Assembly (NCBI GenBank): GCA_036342255.1
Contig: JAZAUS010000004.1
Location: 109,495-173,494 of the forward strand
Source of the DNA: RUG11198 sp036342255
Lineage (GTDB): Bacteria > Bacillota_I > Bacilli_A > RF39 > UBA660
Direction: 5' to 3'
DNA: 64,000 nucleotides
In this document: piece by piece, positions 42,409 to 49,937 of the stretch
Position numbering within the stretch: position 1 is the first letter of the stretch
How the letters are laid out: each line of letters opens with the position of its first letter
Notes under the pieces: model-generated
The model's database searches: none
What the model was told of the DNA's origin: nothing
What the model saw: the letters and a program-made list of their open reading frames with translations, nothing else
Position numbers and translations under genes: made by a program

Positions 42409-42431
42409 ATAATAAAAGGAAGTGATTAATA

Positions 42432-43346
42432 ATGAAAGAATTATTTGATATTTACAAAAGGAATTTTCCTTATATAAATAGAGAAGAAAAAACTATAAAA
42501 GAAATTATTAATAATGAAAATAATATTATACTTGAAAGAAGAAATGATAATAATGATTTAATTGCATGTGCAATAGTAAATAAGAATACAATTTTATTAT
42601 TAGTTGTTGACAAAGAATATAGAAATAAAGGCATTGGAAAATCATTATTAGAAGAATGTGAAAATACAATTATTAATAATGGTTATAATAAAATAGTTTT
42701 GGGTGTAGGATTTAATTATTTAATGCCAGGAGTTCCAACAAGTAAAAAATATAATCCTAGTGTATATGAAAACTTAGATCCATTAGTAAATGCTAATGGT
42801 TCATCATTCTTTGAAAAAAGAGGATATATTCATTCATGGGGAGATTATAATTGCTTTGATATGAAAATGAAATTATCTAATTTTAATCAAAATGAATATA
42901 AGGTTGGAGATACTATTAATGATGTTTATTATAGATGGGCTACAATTGAAGACTTAGATTCTATAATTAGATGTGCTGATGATGCTTGTCAATATCAAGA
43001 TGAAAAATTTTCCAAATATTATAGAAATGAAGATTTATATAAAGAAGATAATAATCAAAGGATTTTAGTTGCTATTAAAAACGATAAAATAGTTGGAACA
43101 CTCATTGTTTCAATTGAAACTGAGGCTAAAGATTTAGGAAATGTTGGATGTACATGTGTTTCATATAAAGAAACTCACAAAAAAATTGGAACTAATATGG
43201 TTAGATTAGGAACTAAGTATTTAAAAGATATTGGATTAAATAATGCTAGTTTAAGTTATACATATTCAGGATTAGATAAGTTATATGGAGCATCGGGATA
43301 TGAGATTAGTTGTTATTATATGATGGGTGAAAAAATAATAAAATAA
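42432..43346 (+). CDS. Tandem GNAT acetyltransferase
   Basis: A 304-residue protein with two GNAT folds. The first (1-155) has 'LLLVVDKEYRNKGIGKSLLEECENTI' and 'GSSFFEKRGYIHSW'. The second (170-304) has 'ATIEDLDSIIRCADD' and 'SYKETHKKIGTNMVRLGTKYL', with a degenerate acetyl-CoA loop. Mycothiol-synthase-type enzymes share this layout, but no further similarity is evident. Confidence 0.82.
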   Translation: MKELFDIYKRNFPYINREEKTIKEIINNENNIILERRNDNNDLIACAIVNKNTILLLVVDKEYRNKGIGKSLLEECENTIINNGYNKIVLGVGFNYLMPGVPTSKKYNPSVYENLDPLVNANGSSFFEKRGYIHSWGDYNCFDMKMKLSNFNQNEYKVGDTINDVYYRWATIEDLDSIIRCADDACQYQDEKFSKYYRNEDLYKEDNNQRILVAIKNDKIVGTLIVSIETEAKDLGNVGCTCVSYKETHKKIGTNMVRLGTKYLKDIGLNNASLSYTYSGLDKLYGASGYEISCYYMMGEKIIK

Positions 43347-43359
43347 AGAAGGTGATTAT

Positions 43360-43851
43360 ATGGCTAAAGTAATATTAATATGTGGTAAAATTTGTAGTGG
43401 TAAAAGTTATTACTCTAATAGTATTAAAGATAATCTAAATGCAGTAATAATATCCCCAGATGAAGCCACTTATGAATTAATTAATAATGAACAAGGAGAA
43501 TTCTATAACATATTCTCAGAAAGATTAAATAAATATCTAACTAAGAAAGTAGGAGAAATAGCTCAAGCAGGAGCCAATGTAATATTTGAAAGAGGATTAT
43601 GGACTCGTAAAGATAGAAAAGAGATAAAAGATTATTATACTAGTAGAGGAATAGATTGTGAAATTCACTATGTATATGTAGATGATAAAACATGGAAGAA
43701 GAATATTGAAGAAAGAAACAACCGTGTATTAGAGGGTATTGGTGGCTCTGACTTCTATTTAGATGAAGGACTTATGAAAAAAATAGAGTCACTATGGGAA
43801 GAACCAACTAAAGATGAATATGATATATTATATAAAGTAAAAAGAAAATAG
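43360..43851 (+). CDS. P-loop small-molecule kinase
   Basis: A 163-residue AAA_33-type kinase with Walker A 'CGKICSGKSYYSN', a 'FERGLWTRKDRKEI' region and lid 'KKNIEERNNRV'. Relatives phosphorylate small hydroxyl compounds including antibiotics such as chloramphenicol. The substrate here is not deducible. AAGAAGGTGAT precedes ATG. Confidence 0.82.
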   Translation: MAKVILICGKICSGKSYYSNSIKDNLNAVIISPDEATYELINNEQGEFYNIFSERLNKYLTKKVGEIAQAGANVIFERGLWTRKDRKEIKDYYTSRGIDCEIHYVYVDDKTWKKNIEERNNRVLEGIGGSDFYLDEGLMKKIESLWEEPTKDEYDILYKVKRK

Positions 43852-43868
43852 TAAGGAAGTGATAAAAA

Positions 43869-44447
43869 TTGAAACATTTAGGAACAGTAACTCTTGAATC
43901 TGAAAGATTAATCTTAAGAAAATGTAAGGAATCAGATTATAAAGATTCTTATAAATATTGTTGTAGTGATCCAGAACTTTGTAGACTACAAGGATTTGAT
44001 GTACATAAAAGTGATGAAACAACAAGAAGATCTTTTAAAGAAAAAGAAGAACAATATAAAGTAGATGATATGTTTTATGAATGGGCTATTATTCGAAAAA
44101 AAGATAATCAATTTATGGGAGAAATTGCATTAGTACACTATAATGAAGAAAATAATGCTATTGAACTAGGATATCACCTAGGTAAAGTATTTAGAGGACA
44201 GGGTTATATGCAAGAAGCTTTAAATAGGATATTAAGTTTTGCTTTTGAAGAATTAGATTTAAATCAAGTATATGCTTTAATATTAAATGATAATACTAGT
44301 TCTAGTAAAGTTGCTAAATCTAATAATTTGGAATACTCAACAACAATTGAAAGATACAAAGATAATGTATATAAAGGACCAATAGATAAATATGAAATAA
44401 CCAAAGAAAAGTGGTTTAAACTAAATAGTAAGAAAAAAGTTCTATAA
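43869..44447 (+). CDS. GNAT family N-acetyltransferase (RimJ/RimL-like), TTG start
   Basis: A 192-residue GNAT: 'LESERLILRKCKESDYKDSYKY', 'ELGYHLGKVFRGQGYMQEAL', 'VYALILNDNTSSSKVAKSNNL'. The start is TTG 43869, correctly spaced from AAGGAAGTGAT at 43853-43863; no ATG fits. Confidence 0.87.
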   Translation: MKHLGTVTLESERLILRKCKESDYKDSYKYCCSDPELCRLQGFDVHKSDETTRRSFKEKEEQYKVDDMFYEWAIIRKKDNQFMGEIALVHYNEENNAIELGYHLGKVFRGQGYMQEALNRILSFAFEELDLNQVYALILNDNTSSSKVAKSNNLEYSTTIERYKDNVYKGPIDKYEITKEKWFKLNSKKKVL

Positions 44448-44465
44448 AAGTAAGGAAGTATTAAT

Positions 44466-45014
44466 ATGACTAATATTTATTTAAAAGTACCTACTATTAA
44501 TGAATTACATTATAGGCAAATTTGGATGCAGGATCCTAAAACTATGTCCTATAACAAAGGATATAATCTAGATATAAAAGGTTATAACAAAGAAACAGGT
44601 ACTATAACTAAAACTAATGAAGAAATGATTGATTGGTATAATAATTGGATAAATCATGAACCAGATAAATATTTTGCATATATCTATACTGATAATATTA
44701 ATGAACCTATCGGAGAAATATATTATTATAAAGATAATAATACCTACTCAATGGGAATATTAATTCAAGATAAGTATAGAGGAAAAGGTTATAGCTATAA
44801 AGCCCTATTAGAACTAGAAAAAGTTGCTTTTGATAAGAATAATATAACCAAACTATCTGATCTAATACCAGAAAACAGAATAAGTGCTATTAAAGTATTT
44901 AAAAAAGCAGGTTTTATTATAACTAATAAACAAATAAAAGAAAAATTCTTTAACAAAAGTATTACTATAAAAGAATTATTATTAACTAAAGAAATGTATA
45001 ACAACAAAAAGTAG
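44466..45014 (+). CDS. GNAT family N-acetyltransferase
   Basis: A 182-residue GNAT with 'YSMGILIQDKYRGKGYSYKALLELE' and 'LIPENRISAIKVFKKAGFI'. Similar in layout to the two previous RimL-like proteins; probably a paralogue of one of them. AAGGAAGTATTAAT precedes ATG. Its stop lies 9 nt before the metalloprotease start. Confidence 0.85.
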   Translation: MTNIYLKVPTINELHYRQIWMQDPKTMSYNKGYNLDIKGYNKETGTITKTNEEMIDWYNNWINHEPDKYFAYIYTDNINEPIGEIYYYKDNNTYSMGILIQDKYRGKGYSYKALLELEKVAFDKNNITKLSDLIPENRISAIKVFKKAGFIITNKQIKEKFFNKSITIKELLLTKEMYNNKK

Positions 45015-45023
45015 GTGAAACAT

Positions 45024-46991
45024 ATGAAATATATAATAGATAATAAAAAATCTAATTATAAAGAAGTAGTAGATAAAATAATTAATGATAGAAAAAAAGA
45101 AATATTTAATTTCTTTAATGTAGAAGATTTAGAATTACCATTTAATATATATATTTATGATAGTATTGAAGAATTAGTTAGTGGACTTGCAAAAAGGGGA
45201 TTTAAAAAGGATCCAGATTATATGTGTGCTTGTCACAAAGATGAAGATAATTCGTTAAATTTTTTTGAACCAAAAGATAATCCAAGTGAAAAAGAATGGT
45301 CTAAAGAAGAATATAAAAATGTAATATTTCATGAATTAATACATGGAATACAATTTACATTATATGGAACAACTCCAGAGTGGCTATGTGAAGGTATTGC
45401 TAAATATTTAGATGGTACATATTCTAAAGGTATTAAATATTTATTAGATAATTATATTAATAAGAATCCTATACCAGAACAAAGAGAAATAGAAGAAGAA
45501 TTTGGTATGCATAACTATGACAGTTATGATTATGCTTATCTTATGGTTAGCTATTTAATAGAAACATTAGGTAAAGATAAATTTTTAGAACTATTAAAAG
45601 ATAAAGATAAATTAAATAAAGAGAAGAATAATTTATTGAATAGATCTATTAAATATTATAATGATAAATATACTACCTATACTAAAGAGTTTGATATATT
45701 CAAAATAGAATATACTAAAGATGATATAGATTATATAGATGACTTAATAAATAATCTAAAAAATAATTATAAAGAAATAATGGCTTTCTTTAACAATACA
45801 AAATTTAAGGATAAAATAGAAATTAAATTATGGAATGATCTAAAAGAATATCGAAATTATTTTAATAGTTTATATAAAGAAAAAGGATATAATAATACTG
45901 TACCTTTATGGGAAACAGCAAGATCATTTACAGATAAACATCCTAAAATATATTTAATATCTTATAAAGAAAGCTTAAAATGTAAAGGCCATCAAAAAGA
46001 TACTCTAAATAGTTTTATCCAAACTTTAGTCCATGAATTTGTACATGCATGTAATTTTAATTATAATAATCATACTGATTCCTTAACATGGTTTCTAGAA
46101 GCTCTAGCCACCAACTTATCTCATCAAGAAAGATATGAAAAAATCCCATTATTATTAGATGCTTCATTAGAGGATATTATGAAAGGCCATGTTAATTACA
46201 CTAACTATTATGTAATGGGTAAATATTTATTAAATAATTATGATAAGGAATATATCCTAAAACTAGCTAAAGATAGAGAATTATTAATAAAAGAAACACC
46301 TAAGATATATGAAGAAACTCTAAAGTATTGTGAAGATATGAAAATGAAAGAATATGCTAAAGTTAATACACCAAAAGATTTGTTAGAATTCATGAATAAA
46401 TATATAAAATATGGCTTAATTGATGATAATGGTAATATATATGAGTGGAATCAAGATGAATTTCAAGAAGCATGTCAGACTAAATGGAGATTAAGAACTG
46501 AATTAGATATAGTTAGAGATGGTTATGCCCATTGTTGGGATCAAACAGAAATAGAAAGAGGTTGGTTTAAAAGACATAATTATGAATATAAAACTATATT
46601 TATAATATTCTTACTTGATAATGATAATCATTATGTATGCCATACATATCTAATATATAAAGATAAACTAGATAATAAATGGTGCTGGTTTGAACATGCC
46701 GACTTTAATAATATAGGCATACATAAATATGATACAATGGAAGAAGCAATATTAGCTCAAAGAGAAAAACATATAGAATTTAATAAAAGTCTTAAATTAC
46801 CTATAACTAAAGATGTTTTAGATACTATTCACATATATGACTATAGTATACCTAATATAGGGTGTACTAATCAAGAATACTTAAATTATATATTTGAGAA
46901 TGCAAAAAATATAACAAATATAGTAATGAAGAAGAATTTAACAAATTTACATAGAGGAAAAAAGGAATATTTAAGTGGAATAAAAATTTAA
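45024..46991 (+). CDS. Tandem HExxH metallopeptidase fused to transglutaminase-like domain
   Basis: A 655-residue soluble protein. Residues 1-215 hold a peptidase MA-type domain with HExxH at about 102 ('VIFHELIHGIQFTLYG') and Glu in 'WLCEGIAKYL'. Residues 235-450 hold a second with HExxH at about 337 ('LVHEFVHACNFN') and 'WFLEALATNLS'. Residues 490-590 look like a transglutaminase-like Cys domain: 'GYAHCWDQTEIERGWF' and 'WCWFEHADFNNIGIHKYD'. No signal peptide. The last 60 residues recur in the gene at 48206. AGGTGA at 45013-45018 selects ATG 45024. Confidence 0.75.
   Translation: MKYIIDNKKSNYKEVVDKIINDRKKEIFNFFNVEDLELPFNIYIYDSIEELVSGLAKRGFKKDPDYMCACHKDEDNSLNFFEPKDNPSEKEWSKEEYKNVIFHELIHGIQFTLYGTTPEWLCEGIAKYLDGTYSKGIKYLLDNYINKNPIPEQREIEEEFGMHNYDSYDYAYLMVSYLIETLGKDKFLELLKDKDKLNKEKNNLLNRSIKYYNDKYTTYTKEFDIFKIEYTKDDIDYIDDLINNLKNNYKEIMAFFNNTKFKDKIEIKLWNDLKEYRNYFNSLYKEKGYNNTVPLWETARSFTDKHPKIYLISYKESLKCKGHQKDTLNSFIQTLVHEFVHACNFNYNNHTDSLTWFLEALATNLSHQERYEKIPLLLDASLEDIMKGHVNYTNYYVMGKYLLNNYDKEYILKLAKDRELLIKETPKIYEETLKYCEDMKMKEYAKVNTPKDLLEFMNKYIKYGLIDDNGNIYEWNQDEFQEACQTKWRLRTELDIVRDGYAHCWDQTEIERGWFKRHNYEYKTIFIIFLLDNDNHYVCHTYLIYKDKLDNKWCWFEHADFNNIGIHKYDTMEEAILAQREKHIEFNKSLKLPITKDVLDTIHIYDYSIPNIGCTNQEYLNYIFENAKNITNIVMKKNLTNLHRGKKEYLSGIKI
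46794..46839 (+). repeat. 46-bp direct repeat, copy 1
   Basis: Identical to 48227-48272. It lies inside the C-terminal coding part of the peptidase fusion gene ('LPITKDVLDTIHIY'). Confidence 0.95.
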
Positions 46992-47088
46992 ATAAATTTA
47001 TTATGGAGATTGATAAAGTATCACATAATAATTGATTTGAGTAATCGTTATTGATATACTATATTTATATAGAAGGAGTTTAAAATTT

Positions 47089-48198
47089 ATGGAAAAAAAT
47101 ATTGAAAAATTACAAGAGTTAAAAAAAATGAAACAGGAATTACAAGAAGCAATAGAAGAAAAAGAATCAAGGAAAGATGAAAAAGACATATCCAAAGAAG
47201 AGTTCTTTGAACAATTAAAACAAATATTTAATGATTGTGCTAATTCTAAAACAGAAGATATAGAAGAACAAATAAAAAATAAATTAATTCAATTAATTAT
47301 TGAATATAATATTGTAACAAGATTGTGTAGAGAAAAATATCCGAATATAGAAGAAATATTTAAACAAAAAAATGATGATAATTATCAAGAGGAAAGACTT
47401 ATAGATATAAAATATGAAAAGAAAAAATTCTCCCTATTTAAAAAGAAAGATGAGAAATATGAACGTATAGAAATAAAAAGAAATATGTCAAAAAAAGAAA
47501 AAAATATTGAAAATATGCTATCAGATATTATCTATGCTAGATACAAAGAAATAATGCCTGTTATAGTTTGTCTTTCTAGAAAAACTATGGGAGGATTGAC
47601 GCATTATAATGGACAATCCTATAAAGATATTTTAGAAAAAATTAAAAAATCACCGAGGTCAATAGGAGAATGTTGGGGAGGAATAATAAAAAAAGATAAT
47701 ATAGATTTTTGGGATAAAAATAACATAGATAATTTTTATAATGATATTTTAATTCCTTACTATATAAAAATGAGATTTCCAACAAAAGAAGATGAAAATA
47801 AAAAATTAATTCCATACGCTCCATTAATTGGTTATTTTGATGGAAATAGAAATGAAGTAATACCAACAAGGGGAAAAAAATTTGAACTAAAGGAATATTA
47901 TAAAGAACAAGGAAAAAAACAATCAATATTTGACTCTTTTATTGAACAGCATTATGGATACGATTTATATTGGCTTGATGAACAAGTATTCTTATCTCCA
48001 AGCGAAATGCTTTTATTCGATAAATATGATTTTTTAGATAAATACTATGAAAAGCCATTAACAGACCTACTTTGGAGAAGAAAAAACATGAGAGAAAATG
48101 AGAGGAATGATAGAGAAAAATTCTTTGAAAATTGGGAAAAAGAAGGGGAAGATGAAGAAAATAAAAAACACGACAATATAACACCAAAGAGGAAGTAG
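47089..48198 (+). CDS. Unknown protein between the repeats
   Basis: A 369-residue charged, mainly helical protein: a coiled-coil N-terminus (1-60) and a central part with 'MSDIIYARYKEIMPVIVCLSR'-like helices, then 'SIGECWGGIIKKDNIDFWD' and 'GYDLYWLDEQVFLSPSEMLL'. No family known to me. It has its own ribosome-binding site GAAGGAG and lies between the two copies of the 46-bp repeat, as if inserted. Confidence 0.6.
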   Translation: MEKNIEKLQELKKMKQELQEAIEEKESRKDEKDISKEEFFEQLKQIFNDCANSKTEDIEEQIKNKLIQLIIEYNIVTRLCREKYPNIEEIFKQKNDDNYQEERLIDIKYEKKKFSLFKKKDEKYERIEIKRNMSKKEKNIENMLSDIIYARYKEIMPVIVCLSRKTMGGLTHYNGQSYKDILEKIKKSPRSIGECWGGIIKKDNIDFWDKNNIDNFYNDILIPYYIKMRFPTKEDENKKLIPYAPLIGYFDGNRNEVIPTRGKKFELKEYYKEQGKKQSIFDSFIEQHYGYDLYWLDEQVFLSPSEMLLFDKYDFLDKYYEKPLTDLLWRRKNMRENERNDREKFFENWEKEGEDEENKKHDNITPKRK

Positions 48199-48205
48199 GA
48201 AGTAA

Positions 48206-48397
48206 ATGGATAGTAATATATATTTAAAATTACCTATAACTAAAGATGTTTTAGATACTATTCACATATATGCTTATGAAAAACCTAAACTAGGAATAAA
48301 TAATCAAGAATATTTAGATAATATTTTAAATAATGGTAAAGATATAACAAATATATTGATAAGAAAAAAGGTATGTTTAAATGGTATAAATCATTAA
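48206..48397 (+). pseudogene. Duplicated fragment of the peptidase/transglutaminase-like gene
   Basis: A 63-residue open frame whose whole length matches the last 60 residues of the protein at 45024 ('LKLPITKDVLDTIHIY', 'NQEYLDNI', 'DITNILIRKK'). The start of the domain is missing. It looks like the surviving 3' end of a duplicated gene, though AGGAAGT before ATG could still allow translation. Confidence 0.65.
48227..48272 (+). repeat. 46-bp direct repeat, copy 2
   Basis: Identical to 46794-46839; similarity continues more weakly for about 110 nt. Confidence 0.95.
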
Positions 48398-48459
48398 ATA
48401 GATTTATAGAAAATATTGATAAAATATCCACTAAAAAAAATAGAAAGAAGTGATTAATA

Positions 48460-49323
48460 ATGGAATATATATTAGAAAATATAACATTTAATAAAAATAC
48501 AAAATACAATCAAGAATTATACTGGGATTTATATAATATATATACAACATATACTAATCCAACCAACGATATCAATTATGCATCTGCTGTAGCCAGTAAG
48601 TATGGAGTACTATTATTAAAAGAAGTAATAGATAATATAGATGATTCTTTATATGATTTCTTATATTATAGAGATTTATTATTATTAAAAGTAAAATACA
48701 ATATTATTAACACTAGCATTAACCACATAAATAATATTACTAACTTAGAAGAAATAAAAGCATTATATAATGATACAAATAAAAATATAAATAAATCACT
48801 ACAAGAACAAAATAGTTATATTGAGAATCAATATAACCAAAATATAGATAAATATTATAATAGAATTACTAAATCTATTCCTCAAAACATACTTAATAAA
48901 GTAAAAGATATACGTTTATTCAAAATAGGTTATATTGAAAAAGATATTTATAATATGTTAATAAATTTTAAAAATGATCTAAAAAATTGGCTACAACATC
49001 CAACTAATTCTAATCTAGAAATAAATATCGAAGACAATTATAATGACAAAATAGAATTTCACGATAATCATTATAAAATAGAAGTAATTAATAATGATAT
49101 ACTATTTAAAGGAGATAATACAATTAAATTTATTAAGGGTATAATTAATATAGATGATAAGGAATTAGAAGAAATAGAATTTGATGGATATAATATGGTA
49201 GGTTCAATTACCTATAATAATAAAGTTGAAATATGCTTTGAAGTATACATTAAATATAAAAATAAAACTAATAAAACTTATCAAACAATAATTGTTATAG
49301 CTGATGATATTATAGTTAATTAA
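48460..49323 (+). CDS. Hypothetical protein, possibly DUF4085-like
   Basis: A 287-residue protein. The helical N-terminal half has 'YNQELYWDLYNIYTTY' and 'QNSYIENQYNQNIDKYYNRI', then 'IPQNILNKVKDIRLFKIGYIEKDIY'. The C-terminal half is beta-rich. The pattern loosely recalls DUF4085 proteins of Bacilli; I am not sure. AGAAGTGAT precedes ATG. Confidence 0.55.
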   Translation: MEYILENITFNKNTKYNQELYWDLYNIYTTYTNPTNDINYASAVASKYGVLLLKEVIDNIDDSLYDFLYYRDLLLLKVKYNIINTSINHINNITNLEEIKALYNDTNKNINKSLQEQNSYIENQYNQNIDKYYNRITKSIPQNILNKVKDIRLFKIGYIEKDIYNMLINFKNDLKNWLQHPTNSNLEINIEDNYNDKIEFHDNHYKIEVINNDILFKGDNTIKFIKGIINIDDKELEEIEFDGYNMVGSITYNNKVEICFEVYIKYKNKTNKTYQTIIVIADDIIVN

Positions 49324-49384
49324 AATAGAAAATAGTAATTAATATATGTTAAAATATACTTAATAGTAAAGGAAGTGTTTTAAC

Positions 49385-49879
49385 ATGTCTAAATTTAAAA
49401 AAATATTAATAGAATTATTATTAATAATAATTAATAACATTATAATAGGTATGCTACTAGGTATTATTTGGTACAAACTTGGTTTTACTAAAACAAAAAC
49501 AGGTATACAACTAGGTATCGATGCATTAAGTATTACATTTGTATCTCATAAACTATTATTCATATTAATACTATTTATCATAGAATTTCTTCTTATTATA
49601 GCAGCAAAAAATCTATTTAAAACAAAAAAAGATTGCATTATCTATTATCTAATAAGTATTATTATTTCTTCTATACTCTTAATTAAAAGTAATCTTGGTT
49701 TTGTATCAGGGACTAATAATATTTATAATACATCTAATATTCCATGGACTATAAAAGAAACAAGCATATATTTAGCCTGTACTAGCCTGAGATATAATTC
49801 AAAGTTATTATCTTTAAACATTCCTACTTTATTAGGACTACTATTTATAAATAAAAAGAAGAAACACGTTGTTAAATAA
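49385..49879 (+). CDS. Small multi-pass membrane protein, unknown
   Basis: A 164-residue protein with four hydrophobic segments (about 8-30, 55-75, 84-102, and a weaker one at 135-155). No known family. AAGGAAGTG precedes ATG. Downstream is parC. Confidence 0.6.
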   Translation: MSKFKKILIELLLIIINNIIIGMLLGIIWYKLGFTKTKTGIQLGIDALSITFVSHKLLFILILFIIEFLLIIAAKNLFKTKKDCIIYYLISIIISSILLIKSNLGFVSGTNNIYNTSNIPWTIKETSIYLACTSLRYNSKLLSLNIPTLLGLLFINKKKKHVVK

Positions 49880-49937
49880 GACTTTGACCACTTGTTTTCT
49901 TTTTTTATTTATGCTAAACTAAAAAAAGGTGATAAAC

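Noticed and set aside
37156..45014. Integron-type cassette array
   Set aside because: Gaps are too short for attC sites, no conserved GTTRRRY-type core or long inverted repeat is repeated between genes, and no IntI is present.
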